A DNA stretch of 64,000 nucleotides from Moorella glycerini (GCF_009735625.1 NZ_CP046244.1:868001-932000), one strand, 5' to 3'; counted from the stretch's first letter, positions 6,706 to 16,290 are shown. The notes: generated by a model not told the origin, from the letters alone. Program-made: numbers and translations.

Positions 6706-8829
6706 CTAATCCTCCAATTTCTCGACTTTACATAAAAGTGCCTTGTATCCCGGATAACCGGAAATTGGGTCAAGATAATCAGCCGCAATAAGTAAATTAA
6801 CGTCTGCCTCCGTATAACCGTGGTACATATGGATTACTCCTGGCATCACCGTTTGAGTCAAATTGGCCAGTACCTGAATTGATCCGCGAGGAGTAGATAG
6901 CCTGACCCTATCTCCCTGCTGGATACTCAGCCGATTGGCATCGACCGGGTTCATGTCCAGTGCCGGCTCCGGCCGTAAACTGCGCGTCCAGGATAAACGA
7001 AACGTGCGGGAATGAATGAACATTGGCAGACGGGAACCTGTATTTAAAATAAAAGGATATTCTTGCGCCTGCTCCGGGGTTTCATCAACACTAGAGCGGG
7101 GTGGGCGATAGACAGGCAACCCTTCATAGCCGTAGGTTTCCAGCAGTCTTGATTGGAATTCCATTTTACCCGTCGGGGTGGCAAAACCTTTTTGCCTGTA
7201 TTTTTTTTCTTGTACTTCCCGGGAACAGGGTACAAACATGCCGGCAGGATGTTTCTTTAACTCGGCAATGGTTAAACCGCCCGGCGCCAAGATCCAGTCC
7301 AGGGAAGCTTCGTAACCGGCATTTAGTAAAGGATCCTCTATCTTTAGCCTGCGAGCCAGTTCAAAGATAATATCTGTATCCGGCCGGGAAGCATATAAAG
7401 GTTCAATAGCGGGCCGGGTATAGATGACGTAATTTTCCGGGTAACACCTCAGTTCACTGCGTTCTAAAGAACTGCATGCCGGCAAGACGACATCTGCCAA
7501 CCTGGCACTGTCGGTCATAAACAGGTCCACATCAACCAGTAAATCCAGTCTCTTTAAACTTTCCGCCATAAAGCTAGAAGCAGGCCACATACGGTGGTTG
7601 AGACCAAAGGACAGCATCGCTTTCAGGGGATACGGTTGACCGGAATTAATCTGGAAGGGCAACATCATCGCCTGGGCTTCATTAACCAATTCACACCACA
7701 CCGGAAATTGTTCCGCACCTATGCGCGGCGGCATCTCCTCCCATTTCCGGGGCAGAGCATACTCGCTCTCCCTGGTAGTAAAGCCGGCAGGTACGCCAAT
7801 ATAGCTCGGGGGATTTACCACATTGCCGCCTTTAATATCATAATTTCCGGTAAGGCCAACTAAACTCATTACTGCCCGGTAATTTTGAACGCCATTGGTA
7901 TGGTGTACAACCGCACAAGCACTGGTCATCAGGCTACCCGGTTTAGTCGTAGCATACAGGCGGGCAGCTTCAATTATTTTACCTGCCGGTACACCGGTAA
8001 TGGCAGCCCCCCTTTCCGGAGTAAACTGCCGAACATAATCCCGGTAGGCTTCAAAGCCATAAGTATAATTATTAATAAAATCCCGGTCATACAATTCCTC
8101 ATTAATAATCACGTTGGCCATGGCCAGGGCCAGGGCGCCGTCAGTGCCGGGTTTTAATGGCAGGTGAATATCAGCCAGAGCAGCCATTGGGGTATAGCGG
8201 GGATCAACGCAAATAATTTTTAAACCCTTTTCCCGGGCGTCAAGGATACCCCGGCTCAGGCATGAATTAGAATAAAAGGGATTTGTGCTCCAAACGAGCA
8301 GGCAACGGCTGTTGGGAATGTCAGCAACAGCCTGGCTTCCAAAGGTTAGTTTCCAGGCCATCGTTGTCGCCCGGGCGCAGGTGCTGGACTCGCTGGCGTA
8401 ATTAGGCGAACCGAAGGCATGGGCAAGACGCTGGAGAAAGGGGCGCATCCACTTGCTGTAGCCGGCATAAAAGACAACGGCTTCAGGTCCATAATTCTTC
8501 TTAATCTCTATTAACTGCCCGGCGATATAATCCAGGGCTTCATCCCAGGAAACAGGAATAAATTTACCTTCCCCCCGGGGCCCGTTGCGTTTCAAAGGCG
8601 TTCGCAAGCGATCTTTATGATATACATACTGGCGCGTAGCCGCCCCTTTTGCACAAAGAGTACCGGCATTATGGGGATTTTCTCGCGTCCCCTCTACTTT
8701 TATAATCCGGCCCCCTTGCAAATAGACATCGAGACCGCACTGGGTCAGTGGATCACATATGCAGCAAATTGACTTTTTAATCTCAATCCCTGTTTCTGGC
8801 CCGGGAATTTTTCCTTTAATTTTATCCAT
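6706..8829 (-). CDS. Molybdopterin-dependent oxidoreductase, DMSO reductase family
   Basis: 707 residues. An N-terminal iron-sulfur motif (Cys22, Cys25, Cys31, Cys59) is followed by VSWDEALDYIA, the domain with SSTCARATT (Cys151 is the likely Mo or W ligand), CVDPRYTPMAALADIHLPLKPGTDGALALA, and a C-terminal cofactor-binding domain (GDRVRLSTPRGS, YHGYTE). The arrangement resembles thiosulfate/polysulfide reductases and acetylene-hydratase-like members. No twin-arginine signal is seen, so it is probably cytoplasmic. The four-cluster subunit follows. A GntR gene is encoded 59 bp upstream. The substrate cannot be told from the sequence. Confidence 0.85.
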   Translation of the reverse strand: MDKIKGKIPGPETGIEIKKSICCICDPLTQCGLDVYLQGGRIIKVEGTRENPHNAGTLCAKGAATRQYVYHKDRLRTPLKRNGPRGEGKFIPVSWDEALDYIAGQLIEIKKNYGPEAVVFYAGYSKWMRPFLQRLAHAFGSPNYASESSTCARATTMAWKLTFGSQAVADIPNSRCLLVWSTNPFYSNSCLSRGILDAREKGLKIICVDPRYTPMAALADIHLPLKPGTDGALALAMANVIINEELYDRDFINNYTYGFEAYRDYVRQFTPERGAAITGVPAGKIIEAARLYATTKPGSLMTSACAVVHHTNGVQNYRAVMSLVGLTGNYDIKGGNVVNPPSYIGVPAGFTTRESEYALPRKWEEMPPRIGAEQFPVWCELVNEAQAMMLPFQINSGQPYPLKAMLSFGLNHRMWPASSFMAESLKRLDLLVDVDLFMTDSARLADVVLPACSSLERSELRCYPENYVIYTRPAIEPLYASRPDTDIIFELARRLKIEDPLLNAGYEASLDWILAPGGLTIAELKKHPAGMFVPCSREVQEKKYRQKGFATPTGKMEFQSRLLETYGYEGLPVYRPPRSSVDETPEQAQEYPFILNTGSRLPMFIHSRTFRLSWTRSLRPEPALDMNPVDANRLSIQQGDRVRLSTPRGSIQVLANLTQTVMPGVIHMYHGYTEADVNLLIAADYLDPISGYPGYKALLCKVEKLED

Positions 8830-8888
8830 AACAATTTACCCCCAGGTAACAAAATTCTTCTTTCTTCTCCTTTCCACCTGGTATTTTG

Positions 8889-9572
8889 CTAGGAATCGCC
8901 CTCAGGTGGATTGCCCTGGGAATATTTAAGGAACATCTCCAGCGCAATGCGCTTTTGTTCAGCCATAACTCTTTCAGCCTCTTCCGGCCGACCATTCGCC
9001 ATGGCCCGGACAATAGCCTGGTGTTCTTTTAAAGATTCTTTAAACCTGCTGCGGTTGTAGGCAAACAAGGCCCGTGCGCGGTCAGTACGGATCGTCAGGT
9101 CATCAATAAGCTTTTTTAGCTGCTCATTACCACAATGGGCATAAATGGTCTGGTGAAAACGGCGGTTCAAGATACCGTAACGGCGGTAATCATCATTCTG
9201 AACACACGCTTCCATTTCCTTTATCTGCTGTTCCAGCTCGGTCAAAATTTCCGGTGTTATTTTCTCCGCCGTCAGGCGGGTGGCATAGGCTTCCAGCACC
9301 ACACGAATAGAACTCAGCTCGCGAAAATCCTTTTCTGACAACCTGCTGACCGTAACCTCGCTGTGGGCTGATACATCTACCAGCCCTTCGGCTTCCAATT
9401 GCTTAATGGCTTCGCGTACCGGGATAGCACTGACGCCCAGGTCGCTGGCAATCTTACGTAATACAATTCTTTCCCCGGGTTTTAATTCGCCCGAAACAAT
9501 GGCTTCCCGCAGCATGTTATAAATCATTTCCGTCTTGGTTTTCCACTGCAGGGGTGTAGTTAAGCTAGACAC
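8889..9572 (-). CDS. GntR-family regulator, FCD subgroup
   Basis: 227 residues: a winged helix (LKPGERIVLRKIASDLGVSA, PVREAIKQLEAEGLV) and an FCD domain (RVVLEAYATRLTAEK, FHQTIYAHCGN, EHQAIVRAM). The start is GTG at 9572 with GAGGAGGAG before it. It lies between the MFS gene and the molybdopterin oxidoreductase. A motif ATCATATATCAT stands upstream at 9620-9631, and a near copy (ATCATCTATCAT, minus strand 26113-26102) overlaps the predicted promoter of the large operon at 26.1 kb, so it may control both itself and that operon. Confidence 0.88.
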   Translation of the reverse strand: MSSLTTPLQWKTKTEMIYNMLREAIVSGELKPGERIVLRKIASDLGVSAIPVREAIKQLEAEGLVDVSAHSEVTVSRLSEKDFRELSSIRVVLEAYATRLTAEKITPEILTELEQQIKEMEACVQNDDYRRYGILNRRFHQTIYAHCGNEQLKKLIDDLTIRTDRARALFAYNRSRFKESLKEHQAIVRAMANGRPEEAERVMAEQKRIALEMFLKYSQGNPPEGDS

Positions 9573-9619
9573 GATACTCCTCCTCAGCAGCGTCTTGTTA
9601 ATTACTGTCCCTGAATTAT

Positions 9620-9631
9620 ATCATATATCAT
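9620..9631. promoter_or_regulatory. Candidate GntR operator
   Basis: ATCATATATCAT lies 48 bp upstream of the GntR start at 9572. It matches 11 of 12 bases of the motif at 26102-26113, read on the opposite strand. This is a guess from shared sequence only. Confidence 0.35.
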
Positions 9632-9683
9632 TCTAAAATTACTTCAATATTGCTGGGGAAAATTCCTGCTTTAGACTTGTAGA

Positions 9684-10934
9684 TTATTTTATCCGTGTCA
9701 GTAAACCTGTTATTAAACCCAATAAAGCTACAGGTACCAGTAAAAAAGACCCTGCTGGCCACCCTATTCCTGCAGCCAGTAATTGACCCAGGCTTACCGG
9801 CCCCAGCAGGACACCAAGATTCTGGCCCCACATTATAGCCGCATTAGCCAGGGGTAGCCTTCCTTGCCTGCCAATAGCCACCGGGGCGGCAGCAAAGGTT
9901 GCGGTAGGAATGAACCCGGCTACTAAGCCCAGGGCCAGCATAAAAGGTATAATCGTTAACGGTTTTAAATTAAAAGCCGTAATCCAGGCCAGTGCATAGA
10001 CAATAAACCCGCCAATATAAACTCGCCGTGAGCTTTTTAAATAATTAACCAACCAGCCAGCAACTATATTGGCCGGTATGACACCGACATGGACCAGGCT
10101 GGTGTAAAAAGCAGCCCGGGCCGGGGTAAGGGCGAAAGTTTGTTTAAGATAAGTCGGTGCCCAGGAGTTATAAGCTACAATGGTAAAATTAAAGGTAGCA
10201 AACATAAAGGCCAGGAGCCAGATGTCCCTGCTACGCCAAGTTGTTATAATTTCAGACCAGTCGATAGCTTGTTTTGAGCCTGTTTTATTTTCTTTAAATT
10301 CATCCGGCAATTCAATTATCAATATAAAAACCAGGAACGCTATTAAAGCCATTATAAAACCGAACCACCAGACAGCCCGCCAGTCGCCCAGGCTGTATAA
10401 AGGATTTGCTAAATTAAGCATGAGCACGCTGCCAGCCGGTACCCAGGTAGCCCATATACCCATTGGTAACCCCCTTTCGTCAGGAGGAAACCAAGCATTA
10501 ATTAAGGAAGGGGCTACTATGCCCATTGTTAAAAGGCCCATCCCCTCGCAAACCCGGCCGACCAGCATCAGGGTTGCCCCTGGGGCAAGGGCACCCAGTA
10601 AAGCGCCTGCGGTCAACGCACCCAAACCGGCTATGCCGGCAGATTTTAATTGATAGGGACGTAAAAAGATACCGGCTGGTAGCGCCAGGAAAAAACCTGC
10701 CAGGGCGAAACCTGACATCAACCAGCCCGCCACCTTTACATCTAAATGCAACGCCTGCATTAATACTGCCATTAGGGGTGGGACTTTAAATTGATTTAAT
10801 GTAGCCGCCAGGCTACCTAAATATATAGTTATAAATATCCACCACTTACGTGGCACCTTCCCCGCCTCCATAAACGAGACATTTAAAGGCCAGAAAAAGA
10901 ATAAGTACCCCCTCCTGGCCTTGCTCAGTACCAT
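9684..10934 (-). CDS. MFS transporter
   Basis: 416 residues with about 12 hydrophobic segments and major-facilitator features: GWLMSGFALAGFFLALPAGIF early and a GRVCEGMG loop in the first half. It starts 2 bp after the amidohydrolase stop, so the two are translationally coupled. The start is uncertain: 10934 has only a weak site, while an inner ATG (MEAGKVPRKW, 10871) is an alternative. CynX/nitrate-like and organic-acid carriers share this pattern. From its position with the flavoprotein, ferredoxin and amidohydrolase it likely imports their substrate or exports a product. Confidence 0.8.
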   Translation of the reverse strand: MVLSKARRGYLFFFWPLNVSFMEAGKVPRKWWIFITIYLGSLAATLNQFKVPPLMAVLMQALHLDVKVAGWLMSGFALAGFFLALPAGIFLRPYQLKSAGIAGLGALTAGALLGALAPGATLMLVGRVCEGMGLLTMGIVAPSLINAWFPPDERGLPMGIWATWVPAGSVLMLNLANPLYSLGDWRAVWWFGFIMALIAFLVFILIIELPDEFKENKTGSKQAIDWSEIITTWRSRDIWLLAFMFATFNFTIVAYNSWAPTYLKQTFALTPARAAFYTSLVHVGVIPANIVAGWLVNYLKSSRRVYIGGFIVYALAWITAFNLKPLTIIPFMLALGLVAGFIPTATFAAAPVAIGRQGRLPLANAAIMWGQNLGVLLGPVSLGQLLAAGIGWPAGSFLLVPVALLGLITGLLTRIK

Positions 10935-10936
10935 AA

Positions 10937-11944
10937 TTATTTTAACTTTAGTAGTTTGGCCAGGTTATCACCTAAAAAGCCCCTTTTGCTTTCCTCGGGA
11001 ATATCCAGGTTGCGCACGCTGTCGATATAATATTTAATATCACGGCCGCTGTGAATTTCAAAAGGATAATCACAGCCAAAAAGCAATCGATCATGCCTGA
11101 CGGTCATCATGGCCAGGCGTGTAACAGGCTCCCATCCTCCTGAACCGGCACCGTCAAAGTACAAACGATCGAAAAGGTCCTCAAAGGCAGCTTTATAACC
11201 GAGTTCTTCAAGCTCTAATGGCGTCTTGGGAAGAGGTTGAATTTCTGGGGGTACCGGCATACCCAGATCCTGCCGTGGTTCAAAAAAGGCGTTGACCCGC
11301 CCCTTCAAAGCCAGCAGGCAGCCGCCAAAATGTGGCAGGACAAATTTGATGTCCGGGAACTCTGGTAAGACGTCATAAATTATCCTTAAAGCTGCCCTGG
11401 CAATATCAAAGCCGCGGCCGATGCTGCGGTTGATGGTGCAGTCAAGCTCTATCCCATAGGGTTTTAAATGTGGATGTAAAAAAATCGGCACGTCCAGTTC
11501 GCAGGCTTTAGTGTAAATCGGCCACATTAATTCCCGGTTGCTCAGGTTAATATCCGGTCCCTGGGAAGTTAACAGGGCAATACCATGAAAATGTAAATCT
11601 TTAATCATATAATCGATTTCAGCTACTGCCGCTTGCGGGTCAGCCACAGGTACGCACCCTGCCGCCAGGAAACGATCGCCATGTACTACCAGTTCTTCCG
11701 CAACGGCGTCATTAATCCGGCGGCAAAGTTCTGCGCCACCAACATTCCATTGGGATAAGGTCAGCACCGCCATATCGACCCCGGCGTAATCCATATCGCA
11801 CAGGTGGGTATCAGTTTGATAGAGGCGGGCATTGAAGGTAAAATCATTTTTCTCATCTATAACTCGCCTGGACGGCTGCGAAGGATCGGCAAACAGTTTA
11901 TAGACCTTAAGCGGCATAAAATGATGATGGGCGTCGATAATCAT
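10937..11944 (-). CDS. Amidohydrolase family protein (ACMSD-like, amidohydrolase 2)
   Basis: 335 residues from the ATG at 11944, which has AGGAGG 10 nt ahead; a longer frame begins at a TTG (11965) in front of that site. MIIDAHHHFMP at the start gives the HxH metal pair, followed by FLHPHLKPYG, FVLPHFGGCL and LLFGCDYPFEI with the late Asp. These fit the TIM-barrel group with ACMSD, resorcylate decarboxylase and 4-oxalomesaconate hydratase-like enzymes: zinc-dependent decarboxylation or hydrolysis of carboxylates. The upstream neighbours are the ferredoxin and AprA-like flavoprotein, and an MFS carrier follows. Confidence 0.82.
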   Translation of the reverse strand: MIIDAHHHFMPLKVYKLFADPSQPSRRVIDEKNDFTFNARLYQTDTHLCDMDYAGVDMAVLTLSQWNVGGAELCRRINDAVAEELVVHGDRFLAAGCVPVADPQAAVAEIDYMIKDLHFHGIALLTSQGPDINLSNRELMWPIYTKACELDVPIFLHPHLKPYGIELDCTINRSIGRGFDIARAALRIIYDVLPEFPDIKFVLPHFGGCLLALKGRVNAFFEPRQDLGMPVPPEIQPLPKTPLELEELGYKAAFEDLFDRLYFDGAGSGGWEPVTRLAMMTVRHDRLLFGCDYPFEIHSGRDIKYYIDSVRNLDIPEESKRGFLGDNLAKLLKLK

Positions 11945-11997
11945 CTTTTTCTTTCCTCCTGGCAAAAAATTTGTGCTTCCAAAAGGACCAGACGACT

Positions 11998-12198
11998 TTA
12001 AAGACTGATCAGCGGGAAAATAATCTTAATACAATTTTCCGGGCAGTCAATCCTGCAGGCACCACAGTACCAGCATTCATCGGGGTAAACTACTAGGGGT
12101 TTACCGGAAACGGCATCCATATGAATAATATCACCGGGGCAATTATGATCACACAGCCCGCAGCCATTGCATTTTGTTTCGTCGATGAGGATCGCCAT
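11998..12198 (-). CDS. AprB-like 2x[4Fe-4S] ferredoxin
   Basis: 66 residues with Cys10, 13, 16, 20 and Cys42, 45, 48, 52 for two clusters. The aromatic ECWYCGACRIDCPENC segment is characteristic of ferredoxins paired with adenylylsulfate-reductase-type or fumarate-reductase-type flavoproteins. It lies 40 bp after the flavoprotein gene, with a GGAGGGGAGGAAAGC site, and so is its likely electron partner. It lacks the C-terminal extension of true AprB, so the complex is better called AprAB-like. Confidence 0.85.
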   Translation of the reverse strand: MAILIDETKCNGCGLCDHNCPGDIIHMDAVSGKPLVVYPDECWYCGACRIDCPENCIKIIFPLISL

Positions 12199-12238
12199 TG
12201 CTTTCCTCCCCTCCCTCGTGAAGCTGCCTCTTTGCCTC

Positions 12239-13936
12239 TTACAGATTACTGGGGGCTACGCGTTTTAAGACCACCTGCTCCCCTTGCAAGCATTGGTGCA
12301 AGGAGCAATGCCACTCTTCCCGGCTGGTCGGGAAGTCTCCCCGGTAATGGGACAGCCCAAAGCGGCTCTCTTCCCGTTCCAGGGCACCCCGGGCAATAAG
12401 TTGGGCCACCAGCAACATATCCCTTAACTCATGCACCCGCATTAGTTCATGGAGATTATCAGCCCTTACATCGGGGAACAATTTTTCTAATTTAGCCAGT
12501 TCCTCAAGTGCAGTCAGCATCCCCCGGCGGGTACGCCCGATGCCCACATACAGCGTCATCACCTGACGCAGCTTGTTTTCCAGTTCACAGTGCTTGAAAC
12601 CGCCCTGGCGCTTCAGAGGGCTATAAATAGCCTCCCGCCTGGCTGTCAGTTCCTCCTTAGGTACTTCTGGTTTGACAGTTTTATCACGATAGATAAATTT
12701 AGCTGCTTCTTCTCCCGCCGTCTCGCCTACGCACATAGAACCCGAAAGGCTCCCTACAGTAACTGAACAGGCACCCGTAGCGAAGAGTCCGGAAACGGTG
12801 GTAGCACACTCAGGAGTGACATAGATACCGCTTACCGACCCCAGGAAAGCCGGCAACTGGCCTTCGGAAATTTGTACTTCCAGCAGGTCTTTACGCAAAT
12901 CTACACCCTTTTGTTCGCAATAATCGAGGAATGTATTTTTATCAACCGGTAGCAGGTGATGTAAAAGATGATTAATAGCCTCTTCAGGTAAGTGGCGCAA
13001 GTCAAAATAACAGGGACCACGGCCTTCCTTGATCTCCCAATAAACACCCCAGGGCATCACCCAGCGGGGGCCTTTTTCACCCTTTTCGTGGTATTTGAAA
13101 AGGAAACGTTCACCCAGACCGTTAACAATGTAACCGCCCATGCCCACAATGGCATTGAGGGCCGAAGCGCTGAAGTTCACAGGGGTTAAGGTATAATTGA
13201 CGAATTCCATGTTTTTTAATTCCGCTCCGGCCCGGAAGGCCATGGCCTGGGCCCCGCCATTATTATAGGGGCTATGCCAACTATTATAGGGCATACTGGC
13301 CTGGTTGTTATAAAGGCGAGTAACATTACCCGTAGCCACAATGGTAGCCCGGGCCAGGAAAGTATAAAAATCCCCTTTACGAATATCAAAGCCCACCGCC
13401 CCGGTTACCCTGCCACCATCAGCGAGCAAGTCGGTAATATTAATCCGGCGGAAAAACTTGACCCCAGCCCTGGCCGCCTCGGCACTGACTGTAGGCTTTA
13501 ACTTGCGGCCGTCAAAATTGATGAAGTAATCCCCGGGCTGGCCGAAAGAACCGGTGCGAATATAATCGTTATGGGTCGCATCCAGCCGCATGGGAATACC
13601 CAGTTCTTCCAGGTAAGCAACCATGCGTTTGATCCTTGATAGAAATACCTTTTCCGGGATAGCCATATCCACCAGTCCCTGGGTCAGGCGGTGATACCAT
13701 TTTAAAAAGGCTTCCTTCGTGTCCCATTCCGGGCCGCTTTCCAGGATGGCCAGGAAATGGTCATTGCCGGCGCAACCGCAACCGCTGCGATCGATGCCCG
13801 CTTTATCAACCAGGGCTACCTCCAACCCCTGCCTGCGGGCGGCCAGGGCGGCCATGGTACCGGCCGAACCACCACCAATGACCAGGACATCGGTTGTAAT
13901 ATGATGTTCTGGTATGTTAGCCAGATTAAAGGACAT
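12239..13936 (-). CDS. FAD-dependent oxidoreductase, fumarate reductase/AprA-like
   Basis: 565 residues. The dinucleotide fold is TTDVLVIGGGSAGTMAALAA (from residue 14), followed by DRSGCGCAGND near residue 50, a second FAD segment ATIVATGNVTRLYN, GLFATGACSVTVGSLSGSMCVGETAG, and a helical C-terminal domain. These place it in the succinate dehydrogenase/fumarate reductase/AprA superfamily. Usual reactions are hydride transfer to an unsaturated or sulfated substrate. With the following ferredoxin it forms a soluble two-gene module. The upstream anion symporter suggests an anionic substrate. It is not assigned to sulfate reduction: no sat or dsr genes are seen nearby. Confidence 0.85.
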   Translation of the reverse strand: MSFNLANIPEHHITTDVLVIGGGSAGTMAALAARRQGLEVALVDKAGIDRSGCGCAGNDHFLAILESGPEWDTKEAFLKWYHRLTQGLVDMAIPEKVFLSRIKRMVAYLEELGIPMRLDATHNDYIRTGSFGQPGDYFINFDGRKLKPTVSAEAARAGVKFFRRINITDLLADGGRVTGAVGFDIRKGDFYTFLARATIVATGNVTRLYNNQASMPYNSWHSPYNNGGAQAMAFRAGAELKNMEFVNYTLTPVNFSASALNAIVGMGGYIVNGLGERFLFKYHEKGEKGPRWVMPWGVYWEIKEGRGPCYFDLRHLPEEAINHLLHHLLPVDKNTFLDYCEQKGVDLRKDLLEVQISEGQLPAFLGSVSGIYVTPECATTVSGLFATGACSVTVGSLSGSMCVGETAGEEAAKFIYRDKTVKPEVPKEELTARREAIYSPLKRQGGFKHCELENKLRQVMTLYVGIGRTRRGMLTALEELAKLEKLFPDVRADNLHELMRVHELRDMLLVAQLIARGALEREESRFGLSHYRGDFPTSREEWHCSLHQCLQGEQVVLKRVAPSNL

Positions 13937-13952
13937 ACTTCCTACCCCCTCT

Positions 13953-13981
13953 GCCGGGGCCAGGAGTTACCCGGCCCCGGC
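13953..13981. other. Intercistronic hairpin
   Basis: GCCGGGGC (13953-13960) pairs with GCCCCGGC (13974-13981) between the symporter stop and the flavoprotein start. There is no U tract on the minus strand, so it is more likely an RNA stability or processing element than a terminator. Confidence 0.5.
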
Positions 13982-14000
13982 TCCTTACATCCTTAAATTA

Positions 14001-15581
14001 TTATTTGGGCACATAAGGAAATAGCCAGGCAGTATAATAGTAAACGATAAATGCCGTAACTGGAATGGAAATCAAACTTAACAAGGATCCTACCTTGACA
14101 AATTCAGTAATTTTCAAGCCGCCACTACCGTATACCAGGGCCATCTGCGGGGCCGCAATGGGCATGGCATAGGACTGCTGGCAGGCTACCGCAATGGTCA
14201 ATCCCATGGCCACGGGGTTCAGGCCCACAGCTACTGCTGCCGGTACTGCGATAGGGATCAACATGCCGATAGCCGGCACGTTGGGGATAAACTGGGTCAA
14301 CAGGACACCAATAAAGGTAAAGCCCAGTACAATCAACCACGGCGAAGCCCCCTGGAATAGAACTGCCAGCTCCTTTGCGCTCCAGGCCACCAGGCCGACA
14401 TCCTTGGCATTCATGGCATTACCCAGGGCAAAACCGGTAGTGACAATAATAATAGCGCCCCAGTTAATAGCCCGTTCTGTGTTCGTCCAGTTGATAGTGA
14501 ACTTGCGCTCCTTCCAGTCTACAGGCAACAGGAAAGCCAGGACGGCCGCCAGCAAAGCAACTACCGACCCATTCAGTACTGTATCCAGTGTCTTGGTTAG
14601 AGCAGCATTAGGACCTGCTATTGCCGAGGCAAAACTAGGCACCAGCCAAAGAATAATAGCTAATGCCAGCACGATCAGAGCGTTGCGCTCGCCGACGGAC
14701 AATGGTCCCATGGCCTTTAGCTCTCGTTCGGCATATTCCCGCGCCCGCTCCAGGTTAGCCAGCTCTAACTTGAACATCCCCCGGAAATAGATAACAATCA
14801 CCAGGAACATGATAATACCAAAGGGCACACCAAAAGCCATCCAGTCCCCAAACCGAATAGTAAACTTGGTCAGTGAAGCGATTAAACCCATGGCCAGGAA
14901 ATTAGTGTTAGGTGAACCGATGGGTGTAATTAAACCCCCGGCCTGAGATCCATACGCTGCTCCAAATTTCATTGTCTTCGAAAGTGGGTGCTCTTCATTG
15001 ACGGCTAGGGCCTCGGCTATACCCGCCCCTATTACGAGAAAAAGCATAGTACAAGCGATATTGGAGAGGAAAGCTGACACAATTGCTACAGCAGCAGTAT
15101 AGCTGGCAATCAGGGCAAAAGGACTGGTGGCAGCAAATCTGCGCGATAAAATCCACAGGGCCGTCCTCCTGGTAAAACCATGTTCTACCAGGGCGCCAAT
15201 AAAAATGTATGCGCCTATCATCAGCCAGTTATTTTCATGACCCAGGACTGCAAAAATATCTTTAAAGTTCATAATTCCCATGGCCGGGATTAAGATAAAA
15301 GGAAGCAGTCCCGTTGCTGGAATAGGAATTGGTTCGCAAACCCACCAGGTAATCGTCCAGATAGTAATCGCCAGAACCTGCTGGCCCTTCAGGGTCATCC
15401 CGGACGGAGTGGGCATTACTAATATCAGTAAAAATAATAGTGGTCCCAGCCATAAACCTACAGTGCGACGTCCTTTTTCAAACTTGATCTCGGCCGGGCT
15501 ATATTTTTCTTTGAGTTCATCGAAACTCTTCCACCCGCTGCTCATGGACATTTGTGATTTCGGTGGGACATTCCCAGACAC
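14001..15581 (-). CDS. DASS/SLC13-family anion symporter
   Basis: 526 residues with many hydrophobic segments. Typical features are WWVCEPIPIPATGLLPFILIPAM, GSQAGGLITPIGSPNTNFLAMG (the SNT-type Na/substrate motif of DASS carriers) and a second copy near PNVPAIGMLIPIAVPAA. Family members move dicarboxylates, sulfate or tartrate with sodium. The start is GTG at 15581 with AAAGGGAGG nine bases before. It follows the TRAP genes on the same strand, giving this island two anion importers beside the AprAB-like module. Confidence 0.88.
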   Translation of the reverse strand: MSGNVPPKSQMSMSSGWKSFDELKEKYSPAEIKFEKGRRTVGLWLGPLLFLLILVMPTPSGMTLKGQQVLAITIWTITWWVCEPIPIPATGLLPFILIPAMGIMNFKDIFAVLGHENNWLMIGAYIFIGALVEHGFTRRTALWILSRRFAATSPFALIASYTAAVAIVSAFLSNIACTMLFLVIGAGIAEALAVNEEHPLSKTMKFGAAYGSQAGGLITPIGSPNTNFLAMGLIASLTKFTIRFGDWMAFGVPFGIIMFLVIVIYFRGMFKLELANLERAREYAERELKAMGPLSVGERNALIVLALAIILWLVPSFASAIAGPNAALTKTLDTVLNGSVVALLAAVLAFLLPVDWKERKFTINWTNTERAINWGAIIIVTTGFALGNAMNAKDVGLVAWSAKELAVLFQGASPWLIVLGFTFIGVLLTQFIPNVPAIGMLIPIAVPAAVAVGLNPVAMGLTIAVACQQSYAMPIAAPQMALVYGSGGLKITEFVKVGSLLSLISIPVTAFIVYYYTAWLFPYVPK

Positions 15582-15670
15582 TGTATAAACCTCCCTTTGT
15601 AATTAATTTTAAATATAACCAATACCAGCCATGCTTTTTCCAGTGGGTATTTGATTGTATTGTATTTATT

Positions 15671-16180
15671 TTATTTTTCTAAAACCCGTGATAGAGCCGC
15701 TACTATATCAGCCGCCAATACCAGACAGAATAGTACTCCACCCAGTACAACAATAATCTGGAATGGCCAGTGGGGAATGGCCAGGGCCTGTGAAACCTGG
15801 TGGGTAGCCCGGACATGCCCGACCTGCAAAATACCGCCCCAGGTCAGCAGGATAAAAATACCGAGGCTAATTAAGGCGGTGATAAATTCAAAAAAAGCAC
15901 GTATCCTACCTCGAAGGTACTGGGTAACAACTTCCACACTCACGTGCGTTTTACTTAGTTGACCATTGGCCAGGCTCAAAAAGACCACCAATACCATTAA
16001 ATACTCGACAATTTCGTAGGACCCCAGGATGGGCCGGTTGAAAACGAAACGTAAAAAGACATCAATAACTACTAGGAACATCATACCTATGAGGGCCAGC
16101 GCCCCAACGGTACTGAAACCCAAGCAAAGAGGCCGGATGATCCAGCGTTCCATACCACGAGATAACTTGCCTAAAAACAA
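15671..16180 (-). CDS. TRAP transporter small permease, DctQ-like
   Basis: 169 residues with four hydrophobic segments, including a VVIDVFLRFVFNRPILGSYE motif near residue 35 typical of DctQ proteins. TTG start at 16180, ten bases after GGAGGG. It forms the membrane part of a TRAP transporter with DctM and delivers from DctP. Order here is dctM-dctP-dctQ, which differs from the common dctP-Q-M order. Confidence 0.88.
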   Translation of the reverse strand: MFLGKLSRGMERWIIRPLCLGFSTVGALALIGMMFLVVIDVFLRFVFNRPILGSYEIVEYLMVLVVFLSLANGQLSKTHVSVEVVTQYLRGRIRAFFEFITALISLGIFILLTWGGILQVGHVRATHQVSQALAIPHWPFQIIVVLGGVLFCLVLAADIVAALSRVLEK

Positions 16181-16230
16181 ATCTAATCGCCCTCCGTGCT
16201 CATTCTATCCTGATCAGGTTTTATAACGGC

Positions 16231-16266
16231 CGCGGCGGCCGGTCTTTGCCAACCGGCTACGCCGCG
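16231..16266. other. Intercistronic hairpin between dctP and dctQ
   Basis: CGCGGC (16231-16236) pairs with GCCGCG (16261-16266), with inner CCGGT/ACCGG. There is no U run. Hairpins here often protect the abundant binding-protein mRNA from decay. Confidence 0.5.
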
Positions 16267-16290
16267 TCCTATCCTATCAAGTTCCTTTGC

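Noticed and set aside
12239-13936. Dissimilatory adenylylsulfate reductase (AprA) for sulfate respiration
   Set aside because: The ferredoxin lacks the AprB tail, and no sat, dsr or qmo genes are near; a general flavoprotein call is safer.
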